64,000 nt of DNA, taken from positions 45,417,923 to 45,481,922 of the forward strand of contig OW386293.2 of assembly GCA_936432065.2 (NCBI GenBank). The letters run 5' to 3'. The position numbers were made by a program, and so were the translations under genes. The stretch comes from Rutpela maculata (Eukaryota > Arthropoda > Insecta > Coleoptera > Cerambycidae). A model generated the notes under the pieces. That model saw only the letters and a program-made list of their open reading frames with translations, ran no database searches and had not been told where the DNA came from. Below, piece after piece: positions 47,166-58,825 of the stretch (position 1 is the stretch's first letter; every line of letters begins with the position of its first letter).

Positions 47166-49251
47166 CACAGTGGGAAAAATATGCCCTTTTTTGTACAAAA
47201 ATCTGCCGACAGTAGAGATTTCAATCAAATTAAATAAAAAAAATTGCAAATACTCTTAAGACATTGTACTTTAGAGTAGTGCTGCGGCAAAGTGGCTTTG
47301 GATTAACCTAACCTAAAAATCGCAGATATTACTTCCACATCCAGTGGAAGTATAGAAACGACAAAAAATTTAAAAAAAATGGTATTGTTCAAATACGCTT
47401 AGAATGTCATGAAATGCCGAGATTTTAGGTTTGAGCAAAAAAAATGTCTGTCGGTCTGTCTGTAACTTTTTTGTGCGCACGATTACTCTGGAACCGTTTA
47501 AAATATCGACTTGAAATTTGGTACACATTTGTATTTTAACGAGATCTGGAACTAGGTTAGATTAGGTTATTCCGTTGAATGGTTGTGGGGTAAATTGGGG
47601 TAAATAGGTAAATCAAGCAGGTAAGAGTCCATAAAATTGGTATTTAGTATATACAAGAGAAGCTAATGTCTCAAAAACATTTAACATTACCCACCCCCAA
47701 TACTACCCCCACCCCATTATAAAAGGGGGTGAAAAAAATTATTTAATCGTAGATGATTATTCGAAAGCTCATTTTAAAGAGGAAGATTAAATGATGTATT
47801 TATTAGAAATAAATTGAAAATTTTTTTGAATCCTATACAGAACCCCAAAATTTGCCAAAAAAATAATTTTTTAAGTAACCTAAAATATTTCAAAATCCTG
47901 ACATGATGGGCCAATTCTGAGGCCAGATTCGGATTTAGCGCGAAATATTACTTCGGAAAATGGATAATGTTGGGGTTAAAACTGAATGAAGTAAAAATAA
48001 ATTGTACACATACTAAATCACATTTTTTTTACCCCCTTTAATAATGGGGTGGGTGTAGTAATGGAGGTGGCTAATGCAAAATTTTTTTATGAGACATTAG
48101 CTTCTCTTATATATACTAAATACCAATTATATGGATTCTTACCTGCTTGATTTACCTATTTACCCACATTTATCACAATTTATCCCCCAACTCTTCAACA
48201 GAATAATATGAATATAATCTAGTTCCAGATCTCCTTAAAATACTTATGTGTACCTAATTTCAAGTCGATATCTTAGACGGTTCCAGAGTATTTAGAAGAT
48301 ATAAGAAAAGCTAATGCCTCAAAAAAAATTTTGGCATTAGCCACCTCCATTACTATCCCCACCCCATTATAAAAGGGGGCGAAAAAAAAAATGTGATTTA
48401 GTAGTGTACAAGAACCAAAGGCCTCAATTTATTTTTTACTTCATTCAGTTTTAACCTTAACATTATCCAATTTCCGAAGTAATTTTTCGCGCTCAATCCG
48501 AATCTGGCCTCAGAATTGGCCCATCATGTCAGGATTTTGAAATATTTTAAGTTACTTAAAAAATGACTTTTTGGCAAATTTTGAGGTTATGTATAGGATT
48601 CAAAAAAAATTTCAATTTATTTCTAATAAATACATCATTTAATCTTCCACTTTAAAATAAGCTTTCGAATGGTCATTTACAATGAAATAATTTTTTTCAC
48701 CCTCTTTTATAATGGAGTGGGGGTAGTATTGGGGGTGGCAAATTTGTTTTTATATACTAAATACCAATTTTATGGACTCTTACCTGCTTGATTTACCTAT
48801 TTACCCCCATTTATCCCAATTTACCCCACAACCATTCAACGGAATAAGATGAAAATACATCCTAGTTCCAGATCTCGTTAAAACACATATGTGTACCAAA
48901 GACGATATCTTAAACGGTTCCAGAGTAATCGTGCGCACAAAAAAGTTACAGACAGACAGACCGACAGACATTTATTTTGCTCAAACCTAAAATCTCGACG
49001 TTTCATGACATTCTAAGCCTATTTGATAAATAAAAGTTTTTAAAAATTTTATTTATCATTTCTATACTTCTACGGGACGTGGAAGTAATATTTGCGATTT
49101 TTATGTTAGGTTAATCCAAAGCCACTTTGCCGCAGCACTACTCTAAAGTACAATGTCTTAAGAGTATTTGCCATTTTTTAAATTTAATTTGATTGAAATC
49201 TCTACTGTCGGCAGATTTTTGTCCAAAAAAGGGCATATTTTTCCCACTGTG
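47166..49251. mobile_element. 2.1-kb foldback element with CACAGTGGG ends
   Basis: The left CACAGTGGGAAAAATATGCCC, then CTGCCGACAGTAGAGATTTC and GCTGCGGCAAAGTGGCTTTG, is inverted precisely at 49110-49251. The inside is itself made of inverted modules. A block with CCCACCCCATTATAAAAGGG and the TACCTGCTTGATTTACC region occurs at about 47500-47740, inverted at 48045-48300 and inverted again at 48705-48950. A second block (CAAAATCCTGACATGATGGG) occurs at about 47890 and inverted at about 48520. No target duplication or ORF is evident. Confidence 0.8.
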
Positions 49252-49261
49252 CGGTGGTCTA

Positions 49262-49706
49262 AAAAAATGTTTCAGACAAAATATGTTTTTTCCTATTTAC
49301 GTGGAATAAGTTTACTAAATAAATTGAAAACTAAAAAATGATAAAAAATGCTGAAATACTACCTTTTAAGAAACCATAATAGACATTTATGTATATGGAA
49401 ATTTTTCTCTAAAATTGATAGTATCTAGTAAAAAGTTCATGAAAGTCCAAAAATCTCTAGATATTTTGATTAGTATGTCCTGAAAAATTTCAGACAAAAG
49501 GTTCTTGTTATTTTTCGTTCAATAAAATACCGAATTAAAAAATATTGATTTCCATTTAAAGAAACAAAGTTGACCTTGAGTTAACGTTGAACCTCCCACC
49601 TAATTGAAAAACACCAATTTATTTCCCCCTCGAAAACAAACAATTTATTTGAAAACATTTTTTGAAACTTTAGTTGTATCAACTTGAATGGGACACCCGG
49701 TATACT
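49262..49706 (-). mobile_element. One-ended mariner-type fragment
   Basis: The right side ends AATGGGACACCCGGTATA; its reverse complement TACCGGGTGTCCCATT has the shape of a mariner terminal repeat. No left partner was found, so it is a truncated copy. Confidence 0.45.
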
Positions 49707-49721
49707 TGATATGCCGTGATA

Positions 49722-50345
49722 CATACAGTGTGACCCACTTATAATGAGTGCACCCTTATTAGTTATTTATTTTTTTGTATTTGAATCAAATTTTACATAA
49801 ATATAGAACACATTAGAATCTACTTATAGCGAAAAAAAAGTCACTGTGGTACCAAATTAAATAAAAAAAATAAAAAAAATCATATTTGGCATTTTTATCG
49901 GAAAATTTTATTAACGAAAGTTGTTCGGAACTGTCCAAAAATGTAATCAAAATTTAAAAAATATTGAGTCCGAAAATATCATTTTAATGGTTTTTTTTGT
50001 TTAGAAAAATTGTACTATGACATTTTTGTCTGAAATTAAACGCGAGCTGTCAAGTCAAGTAACTTGTATTTTTTGTTAATATATTTTTCTTTATTTATTT
50101 AATTTTGATGAAGTTTTGGATTTAAGATTCTAAGATAACCCTGAACAAATTTCATTAGTGCAATTTAATAATACAATTTATTTATTTTTCGGCTTATTTT
50201 GGTATCGCAGGTAGTTTTGCCTTTGTGAGAGGCGAATTTTTGTTTGGAATAATTTGTTCTACACTTGAATAAAATTCGGTTCAAACCTAAAGAACAAAAA
50301 ATGAAAAAAAAAAGTTATAAGGGTGCTCCCATAATATGGCTTCTT
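49722..50345. mobile_element. ~0.62-kb MITE-like inverted repeat
   Basis: TA-CAGTGTGACCCACTTATAA then GTGCACCCTTATTA on the left is matched imperfectly on the right (TATAAGGGTGCTCCCATAATA). The right terminus is worn or was displaced by the neighbouring element that begins at 50354. Confidence 0.5.
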
Positions 50346-50353
50346 AAAATGTA

Positions 50354-51274
50354 CGGGGTGGACCATTAATAATACACCATAGTTGCGGGGTAGATTCTTT
50401 GGACCAAAATATGAGGATATAACCAAATATGCTTTAGTAAATTGTTGATGTGGAAAAAGAAACAGAGTGTCAAAACTATTTTTTTTCCTTTTTTTTTTTG
50501 CAATATTTCAACTACCTCTTGACCTGATGAATATTTTTTCTCTTTTGTTTACGAAACGTAGTGGCACTTTTGAATAGAAAATCGCATGCAGGAGTTATTT
50601 CTACGTAAAAAAGTTACACTTGATAGAACTTAATCATTCCAACCGTTTTCGAGAACTGCCGCATAGATCTCAAAAATTCTTTGAAAACAAACTCAATTTG
50701 AAAAGGAAAAATTATATTTATTGAAAAGTGTGCTTTGGTGATGTCTTAGTTCTGTCATTTACGTACGATTACTTTAGTTTAACATTTTTATAGAACTGAG
50801 ATGTCACCAAAGCACACTTTTCAATCAATACAATTTTTCCTTTTCAAATTGGGTTTGTTTTCAAAGAATTTTTGAGATCTATGGGACAGATTTCTCGAAA
50901 ATGGTTGGCATTATCAAGTTCTATCAAGTGTAACTTTTTTACCTGAAATGACTCCTGCACGAGATTTTCTAGTCAAAAGTGTTACTACGTTTCGTAAAAA
51001 GAAAAGAGAAAAAATATTCATCATCAGGCGCCCTCCACGAGCTAGCGTGTAGTAATACATAAATTATTGTTCTTAGCCTAGAAAATGTTTCCCTATCAAA
51101 TTGGGAGGTCAAGAGGTAGTTGACATATTCCAAAAAAAAAGAAAAAAAATTACAATTTTGACACCCTGTATCTTTTTCCACGGCAATTTACTAAAGCATG
51201 TTTGGTTATATCCTCATATTTTGATTCAAAGAATCTACCCTTGAACTATGGTTTATTATTAATGGTGCACTTTG
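50354..51274. mobile_element. Foldback MITE (GGGTGGACC family), copy B, uninterrupted
   Basis: The left CGGGGTGGACCATTAATAAT and right TTATTAATGGTGCACTTTG are flanked by TA. The sequence matches copy A (31087-34645) along its length. Shared parts include CTTTGGACCAAAATATGAGG, the central arms carrying CACCAAAGCACAC, and CTACCTCTTGACC. It serves as the empty-site reference for the snapback insertion in copy A. Confidence 0.85.
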
Positions 51275-51723
51275 TATACTGAGTAAACGCAGAGCTAACG
51301 TTTTTGTGTTTGGACGTCTCTATTCCGGTTACATCTACCGGATTATTAATTGGTTGTTTGGTTGCACTTCAAAAGACAAAGAACCGACGTATGCAAGCCT
51401 GGCAACTCTACTACAATGGAAACTATGTACGATAGAATAGATCCTAGCAAGTGTACTTAGAACTTATCCGCAATCGATGTAATTAGCAGTATTGATATAA
51501 TGACGCTTATAGGGAGAAATGCTTTATTAAAAGACATTGTGCTAAGATAATACGTTTTTCATGTAATCCTGTTTGTATTTTGTATATTGTTATTTCGATG
51601 TACCATTTGTTAATGTTCCAAAGCTAAATAAATGTTGATTTATTTTTTTACTGTTTGTTATACCCCTTTTGGGGTAGCCTTTGTTAATTAACTATTTATG
51701 TTTTTTTGTTTTTTTTTTTTTAG
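51275..51723 (+). other. Intron tail before the microexon
   Basis: No repeat partner was seen. It ends in a long T-rich polypyrimidine tract immediately before the 51724 acceptor. Confidence 0.45.
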
Positions 51724-51767
51724 AATGGATCTGGCATTGGAGGGGACTCTTCTGGAAGAGCTAATGG
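51724..51767 (+). CDS. Candidate 44-nt microexon of the unc-13 transcript
   Basis: A tract of T with only one G ends in TAG, then 44 nt, then G|GTGAGT, a near-consensus donor. Entering in phase 0 from the donor at 21463, it reads NGSGIGGDSSGRAN plus GG of a final Gly codon, and leaves in phase 2. From memory, Unc-13 proteins have a Gly/Ser-rich junction like this just before the conserved HPGDNPFYSN region. A second frame, starting at its own ATG (MDLALEGTLLEELM), is also open, so the reading frame depends on the splice partner. I did not find the next conserved Unc-13 exon within the window. Confidence 0.6.
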
Positions 51768-52854
51768 GTGAGTTATTTTATTTCTTTTCTCTGTTCTTTG
51801 CACTATTATGTCGGGTTTTACATAATCTTAATGGAATTGCGTCGAGACGGTTTTGTTATATATGAGAGATAGGGAAAGTTTAGTGAACTTTTTATGGATC
51901 AAGCGGAAAAGCAGCGAATCTCGTATAATGGCCGAGGAAATATATATTATCTTGTTTTCTTTTCATAAGTAAATAAATAAAAAGAACGATAAAATAAATT
52001 AGACATTTATTTGTTTCTCTGGGGGTAGGATAAATGTTTAGTAGTTTTATGCCGAAAACTATTCGCCGTATTAGAAGTGACCCAATTAATAAAAAATATA
52101 CTTGAACATTGCGTTTGAAATTATTTATTCGTCTAACGTTGCTTGTTACTTGAGCTTCCTTTTCCAGTGGTAGAGTTTATATTCACCAGTCAATGCTGTT
52201 AATTGGTTTATATGAAAACACCCTGGTGACAAGAATACTTCTATTTTCTAAAGACTCAAATATATTGATATTTTTCTCAATAAATTGACACGTTGTCAAA
52301 ATATCAACCATGTTTGTGATTTCCATTATTACAACAAGTATATAAGAGGATGCATATTGCATATTCAGTATGAAGCACTAACATTAGAACTTAGCGTGGC
52401 GATATAAAAATAGAGAAGGTAAAACAACTATGTTCAAATATACTATATGAAAATTATCAGAAACAATTTTAGCAGAAATGTTATTTTAGGCAATTTACGT
52501 CCACTTCAAAAGCCAGTATAACTAGACTAGCCATTATATTAGGAGGCGAGAAAGGGGTTTTCGATAAGATAAAAGACTGTCAGTAGCTGGAATTAATTAT
52601 TAAGCTTGTTAAATTTGTTACAAAATTGTTTGAAAAGAGACAAAAGGTCTGGATTCTGCGCCAGACTAAGATAGGTCGAAAGAAACATAAAGTTGACAAA
52701 CACAGTAGCCAAAAGCTAGAAAAACACAAAGGCATGTAACAATATTGATTTAATATCGATTTTAAAAAAATACATGCAATTATGGTGCTTAATTTAATAT
52801 TTACAATATACACTAATAATAGTAATTAATATTCACAAAGTATGTTTGGGTAGT
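51768..52854. other. Intronic non-coding stretch
   Basis: Nothing recognised on either strand. Confidence 0.4.
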
Positions 52855-52960
52855 GCTTAAGTAAAATGACTAGAAAAAAGTAAATAAAAAAAGTGTGTAA
52901 GTTGTGATTTACTTATTGCCCAAAAAATATTCTTTAATCATGACTAGAAAATTGTTAAAA
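52855..52960 (+). repeat. Further copy of the AT-rich repeat family
   Basis: The AAAGTAAATAAAAAAAGTGTG to TCTTTAATCATGACTAGAAA part matches 4070-4145 in order and spacing, about 48 kb away. Confidence 0.6.
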
Positions 52961-53296
52961 GCAATAGCCGCTAGATATCATTTTGATATAATACAATTGA
53001 AATTATCTTAATTTACATTTCAGTTATATACTAATAATGAGCAAAAGATGTTGACCGGATTATAAAAAAGGCAAAAATTTATCTACGATTATTTCACTCA
53101 TTAACGCTGTAGCCAATGAGAGCCCGTTTTTTCACAACATTGCACCAATCAAACGTCATTATTAGTGATAATTCAAGCTAGATCGGCTTTTGACAGTACC
53201 AACATGCAAAATTTATCGCTCTAATTTTTTAGATCGCTGCAGCGGCAAATATTGCGAAAATTTTTTGACGTTTTGTGTCGTAAAATGTTTTAAGCA

Positions 53297-53475
53297 AATA
53301 GGACAAATCGTGCTTTTAAATGTTATCTATAAATATCTTCTCTAGCTTATTACTAATTGTTAACGTAAATTGTCAATTGTAGTATTGTAAGTATTAATAA
53401 CCTAAAAAGCCAATGCTGTGTAGAACTTATATAGGTTCGGGACAAGTTATACACAGCTTTCAATGGCTTAATACC
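53297..53475 (+). repeat. Diverged direct repeat with imperfect hairpin
   Basis: 53297-53395 (TCGTGCTTTTAAATGTTATCTATAAAT...) resembles 54193-54290. It is followed by a hairpin at about 53400-53475 in which AAGCCAATGCTGTGTA pairs with TACACAGCTTTCAATGGCTT around a 20-nt loop. The similar order (repeat, then hairpin at 54267) suggests two copies of one old element. Confidence 0.45.
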
Positions 53476-54041
53476 TAACGTAATTACAAAATAATTTTCA
53501 TGACTAAAATTAAATATAAATATCTACGAAGCAGACAAATCAGTTATTTCAAGATAAATACACAAATGTAGCTACTTACTTACCTATGGTAATTCATCAA
53601 TCATCACAAAGCAGCTAACACTTATTTGGAAAATCAAAACTCTGCATTATCACTATATACATCATAATTCGTTGTACTTAAAGTCTGTCTACTTAAACAA
53701 GTAAACTTTAACTTAACTATTAAACTTCTCAAATTAGAAACAAGGTATAAATACATAAATATATATTAATAAACACTTTAATATAATAATTCAATTCACT
53801 GTTTAGGCCAGTTAAGTTAAGCTAGCGTTACTAGATGGCGGTACCATACCATCTGAGCCGCAGCCTTAGAACGTAAAAACGATAGATTGGTAATATGCAA
53901 TTTGTGTGATTATACCCGTAATGTGATTGGTCGAAGCGTGCTTTGTTGTGATGACTGGTCTTATAAGTTACAGTACCTATGGTTTAACGTATATTGTTTT
54001 TCTTGATTATCATCATTTAAACCTACTTTGTTTTTTATTAG

Positions 54042-54099
54042 ATGAGTCGCTTTGGAAATGCATTTTTATGTGACGTAAATGATGAAATTGAAGATAAAG
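54042..54099 (+). CDS. Possible small coding exon (low confidence)
   Basis: TTTTTTATTAG precedes ATGAGTCGC. The open stretch MSRFGNAFLCDVNDEIEDK ends at AAAG|GTGAAT, a plausible donor. Upstream are a CCAAT-type box (GATTGGTCGAAG near 53937) and a TATAAG (53962), so this could be the first coding exon of a small gene or of a transposon. Without splicing the frame stops two codons later. No homology is recognised. Confidence 0.25.
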
Positions 54100-54266
54100 G
54101 TGAATAATCTCTGAAAAGTAACAAGGAAACGTCTGAAGGCAATTAATTACTGAACATAATATGAATTATTTATTCGTGAAATATTCTCCACAAATACCAC
54201 TCGTGCTTCTAAATTTTATCTATAAATTTTTTCTCAAGCTAAGTTGCCATAAGGTTAATATGACTC

Positions 54267-54354
54267 GTGCAAATTGACAGTTTATTATCAAAGATTAAAT
54301 CCCTCCCGCTAAAGCGGTCGGGATTTAATCAGATAATAAATTGTCAATTTGCAC
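54267..54354. repeat. 88-bp near-perfect palindrome
   Basis: GTGCAAATTGACA, TTTATTATC, GATTAAATCCC and CCGCT on the left are matched in reverse on the right, with only a few mismatches and a two-base size difference. The loop is essentially the central AA. It stands alone, without transposon termini that I can recognise. Confidence 0.75.
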
Positions 54355-55493
54355 TCTTTATATTACCAGGCAACAACGCTTTCGAAAAAATTTTACCGAT
54401 AAAATTTCAAGCACTAGTGATATTATATACGATAAAATTTGTAATAGCAAAAGCAGCTGCGACAGTGAAATAAATATTTTTATATTCTTTCACTACAAGG
54501 TAAAATACAGGATTTAATTTACAAGAACGTAACTGAAACAATTATGATTCGGGTGAAGTAGACAAATTTCTTGATAACATACAGGGTGTAATCATTTTTA
54601 TGTCATTAAAAAGAACTGGTGGTGGGGCACGACTAAATGAACAAAAAAACCTTATATAACGTGGGGTCTAAAACCCATAGTTTTAGAAAAAAAATAAAGA
54701 AAAACTTCGGAAATTTTCAGTAAAATTGTTTGAGAACTGCTTGAATGTTGGGATAGGCTTTTATTTTCGCATATATCGGCGCCTCTAACCATCAAATACG
54801 CTAAATGGCTTTTTCAAAGTATCACGCTCCTTTGTTAGAGACCGCGCGTCGGCCGAGGATACAAGTTGATAATTACACTTTTTAAAAGTAGGTAAGGTAA
54901 AATTATCCACACACGATCCAGCGGCAGAGAGCAGACCAACCGACCTTCTCGGTACACTCTGAAGATTGCAATGCAAAAGTGAGCTAGTCTACTGGATTGA
55001 CCTGGCCTGCTCAATTGTCGGTACGCTTTGAGGACCTGGAATTCCAGCAGACCAGTTCACTTTTATGAGAGTTGTTATGGCGAGAAGGACGGTTGGCTGG
55101 TTGGCTGAATCCTCTGTAGACCTCTCAAGCTCTTTAGCGTTGCGGTAAAAGTGAAAGACGTCGGCGTTTTCTGAGTGCTTAGTAGATCTGAAGAAAACTG
55201 TACTCCTTCTTGTACTATATTTTAGTTTCTGTGGACTATTTGTTAAGTACACACTTCGAACTCGTTCGTTGTTTTCGTTCTTTTTGAATTTTAGCCCACG
55301 TATTTTACAGTTAAGATTTATTTTATTGACTTACGTTCAAGTGGTTAAGTTCTTGATTACGTGCAGACACTACTTTTTCGTTCTTTTTGTGTTACTTTTT
55401 ACATTTTGGACCAAGTTTTTATTTTGATTTTCTTTATTGACAACGTTAGTTGGTAGTTTAGTATGGTATTTTACAGCGCAGATTTTGAACGCT

Positions 55494-57552
55494 ATGGGAG
55501 ATTACACTTACCCAGAGCTCGCTGATATGCACTTGATGTATGGAGAATGTCATAGAAATACAGCAGCTGCGGAACAGCTTTATCGTTTGATTCCCTAATC
55601 GACGTCATCCTTGTGCACGTACATTTGTAAGGATTGCTCAGCGTCTTTGGGAAACAGGTCGTCTCGATGGACATGGAGGAGAAAGAGGTCCATAACGCGA
55701 AGACAGGATAATTGAAGCGGAGGTTCAAGTTTTGGAACTCGTAGAAGAGGACATTGAGCACCCGTGATATGGCGAACCGTGTGGGAGTATCCCATTTTGT
55801 GGTGTGGAGGACTTTAAGAGATATGAACTTACACCTCACTATCAACGTGTGCAAGCTCTAGAACCTCAAGATTATGATAATAATAATAAATTTATTGACC
55901 ATTATTTTTTGATACATAATATATGGTACGTCAGGTGATAAATAATATATAACAAAAAAGAAAGAAAAAACACTATGTAAATTGGTACACTTACAGTTAA
56001 ATAAATTAGAATTAACATAATAACAATAATAAAAAAATAAAACACACAAGAAAAGTAATTACAGTCTGTCATCAAGATATTCTTTAAGTGAGTAGTAAGA
56101 TTTGTTTAACAGTAAACATTTTATAGTTGTTTTAAACTTACTGTTTGTTGTTTAGTGTTTTGTAACTGTTAGGCAGCTTGTTATAAACAATTATTGCCAG
56201 ATATTTTGGACTCCTCTCGTACATAGTCAAATTATGTGTGGGTACTTCAAGGGTCAAATTATTTGTAGTGTTGTAGGAGTGATTATTATTTAATGTATTG
56301 ACACTGCTTAGTTCGGACTCGCGTAAAGTAGTAACTGATAAATTAGTACACAAGGTAGAGGTAGTACACCAAGTTCTTTGAAAATTTCTCTACAGCTAGT
56401 CCCTTTACTTACTCCTACAATGTACCTAATAGCTTTTTTTTGAAAACTCGTGTACTTTCATGTGAAACACCCCATACAATAATGCCGTAAGATATCACTG
56501 AAAATTAGCAAAATAATACATCAGCAATACAGACCTGTCAGTAACTTTTTGTAACTGATGTATGACATAACATACTGGTGCAATTTTTTTACATGTTGCC
56601 TCTATATGGGAGGACCAAGTACAGTTGTCAGATAAGTGGATGCCTAAAAATTTGATGTTATTCTCTTGTCTAAGAGTGCCATTATTTGTTCTAATTTGCT
56701 AACAAACTTTGATCAAGTGCTTTTTTTGACAAGTTAAATCTTAACACTGATGATTTTTTATTGTTTAAAATTAATTAATTTTGTGCAAACCAAGTGTGCG
56801 CTTCTTGAAGTTGTAGATTGGCTCTCTTAACAAGTGAATCTACATTGTTTTCACTGACAAGAATGGTGGTGTCATCAGCATTGCAGGGCGAATGGAATTT
56901 TGTAGGTGGATTTTGAGAAAACACGCGGCAAATGAGGGTTTTTTAAACTTTCTCTGTTTCTCCGATGAGTCGTGTTTTACCAGGAGTGGAGTGTTTAATT
57001 TTAAAAATATGCACTATTGGACAGACGAAAACCCGCTTTTTCAACGACGGTTCAGCGTTAATCTGTGGGCATGAATTTGCGGTAATGAAATAATTGGAAC
57101 TATAGAATTACCTGCTAGATTAAAAGGTGATGTATACTTAAACTTTTTACAACAAACATTGCCAAATTTGTTGGAAGATGTACCTTTGGCAAGGCGTAGA
57201 AGAATGTGATATATGCATGATGGTGCGCCAGTTCATTTTAGTCTGGCTGTTCGAAATAAACACAGAGTTTCCTCAACAATGTATTGGGCGTGGTGGACCA
57301 GTACCATGGCCTGCTAGGTCACCCGACTTAAATCCGATGGATTTTTATTTTTGGGGCCATCTTAAATCTCTGGTTTACCGTGATCCAATTGACACTTTGG
57401 AACAATTGCAGCAACGTATTTTAATGTGCATAGAAACCATACAAAATGATCCTAATTTACCAAATGTGTTGAACGGAGTGCGTATGTCCTTAGTTCCACG
57501 TGCCGAAAAGTGTATTGATGCAGACGGAGGCCATTTCGAACAATTTATGTAA
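55494..57552 (+). pseudogene. Tc1/mariner-superfamily transposase, split and frameshifted
   Basis: Pieces in order: MGDYTYPELADMHLMYGECH (DUF4817-type N-terminus), RTFVRIAQRLWETGRLDGHG, RVGVSHFVVWRTLRDMN and ALEPQDY at 55868. The LINE interrupts here. The gene resumes with MEFCRWILRKHA, FSDESCFTRSG (first catalytic Asp), MHDGAPVHFSLAVR (second), ARSPDLNPMDFYFWGHLKSL (third) and a C-terminus GHFEQFM with stop at 57550-57552. At least four frameshifts and several stops are present. All landmarks of a complete transposase can be traced, so the source was full length. Confidence 0.85.
55871..56885 (-). mobile_element. 5'-truncated Jockey/CR1-type LINE inserted in the transposase
   Basis: On the minus strand: ADDTTILVSENNVDSLVKRA (the ADD of the RT catalytic box, at the very truncation point), then AHTWFAQN. 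It continues with SYGIIVWGVSHESTRVFKK, RYIVGVSKGTSCREIFKELG, PHNLTMYERSPKYLAIIVYN-like residues and a (TTA)n tail at 55871-55885. The order and the REIFKELGVLPLPC box fit the Jockey/CR1 group. Several stops show decay. It is 5'-truncated and lies opposite to its mariner host. Confidence 0.82.
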
Positions 57553-58825
57553 ATCAAAAATAATTTATTGGTAAGTTCTAGATTTATTGAATATTTTAGT
57601 TTTCGATATCTGATTGGCAATTCGTTAAATAAATCAGATTTTTTCCTAACTTAAAAGACACATAATTATTTTCTGTTATCGTATCTCAGACGTCTAACTC
57701 TTTATTTCCCAATGTCATGAAGTAATTACTCGTTTTTTAAGCTTAACCCAGAACACTCATTTAGGTTATAAATGTTAATAAATCACATTTAAATCTGATA
57801 AATTATAAACAACAATAAAAGCTCCAATATTTTGTTCTAAATTAAAAAAACACACATGTAAAGAAATGCTGTGTTTAAACCCCTTCTACGCCTATGAATT
57901 GCCTGCAGTTCTGCAAAAAGAGATAACGAATTATTTACATTTTTATAATTGGTACGGTTGAGGCGCTCATCAAAGGTACCGCCGTTCTTTGCTTTGAACC
58001 GCCGGCCGGCGACGAGTCGGTCGGTAATCTTTGCACTTTTTTATGACAATTTAAAAGTTGTAGAATTATACCTAGTACACGTCCATTGACCCACAAAGGC
58101 AGTGGTTCTCAAATGTGTCCTACCCTAATATTTAAATTGTTGACCTAGGTCAGTTTTTTCAAAGTGCCCCTAGGGGAAAAAGTCATAAAGGTTTTTTGTT
58201 TGTCTAGTCGGTCCACATTACCAGTTTTTTTTTAATGACATGAAACTGATTACACCCTGTATTATTTCAAACTATATTTCTCAAGTAATATAAATTATAT
58301 TATTATAATAATAAAAATTTAGCTAATGTGATAAAACCACTAGAGCAATACATTATGTTAGATACTACTAGGATATCAGTTATACCTAATATAATGAACT
58401 GAGGTTTAACAATATCAAAAATACCACTTCATAAAGTGACGACGAAGCAGCATAAGCTAGTAGTGAACTAGTCACTTAATACACCCAAAATAAATATACA
58501 ACAAAATTACCCAAAATATTATATTACTATACAACCAAAGTTAAGCAGAATCGAAATACTAATCTACACTAATATAAACCAGACCTAAAGCTTAAACAAC
58601 ATACAGGGTGGGGCATTAGTGCGTCGGACTTCGATATCTCGAGTTTTACGATAGCTAGAAATTAAAAAAATACAAGTAAACTAGATGAAAAAACCTATAA
58701 CCGAAAATTATTTTCGAATATACAGGGCGAGCGTTCTGTTTTTCGAATCTTGAAAATAAAGTTTCAAATAAGTTTCATGCATATTGTGACCCCTAGGAAC
58801 CACCTTTGCAAATTCCGTGGGTTCC

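Larger units (their letters stand above)
21463..51723 (+). other. Presumed 30-kb first coding intron
   Basis: The interval is bounded by the GTGAGT donor at 21463 and a T-rich tract ending in TTTTAG before 51724. Both are strong splice signals and their phases agree (phase 0). Everything I recognise inside is repeat or transposon. This is inference; it stands or falls with the exon model. Confidence 0.5.
54582..58259 (+). mobile_element. 3.7-kb decayed mariner-like transposon with nested LINE
   Basis: TA flanks. The left end CAGGGTGTAATCATTTTTAT then GTCATTAAAAAGAACTGGT is inverted at the right (ACCAGTTTTTTTTTAATGAC, ATGAAACTGATTACACCCTG). The 5' 900 bp (54582-55493) is richer in GC than its surroundings and probably contained the transposon's promoter and leader; splice-like TTTTACAG sequences occur at 55302 and 55471. 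The transposase pseudogene starts at 55494. About 1 kb of LINE (55871-56885) splits it. Without it the element would be about 2.7 kb. Confidence 0.85.

Noticed and set aside
54267..54354. miRNA precursor
   Set aside because: The stem is almost perfectly palindromic with nearly no loop, unlike animal pre-miRNAs.
55858..56353. Independent small minus-strand genes
   Set aside because: They are pieces of the decayed LINE inserted in the mariner transposase.
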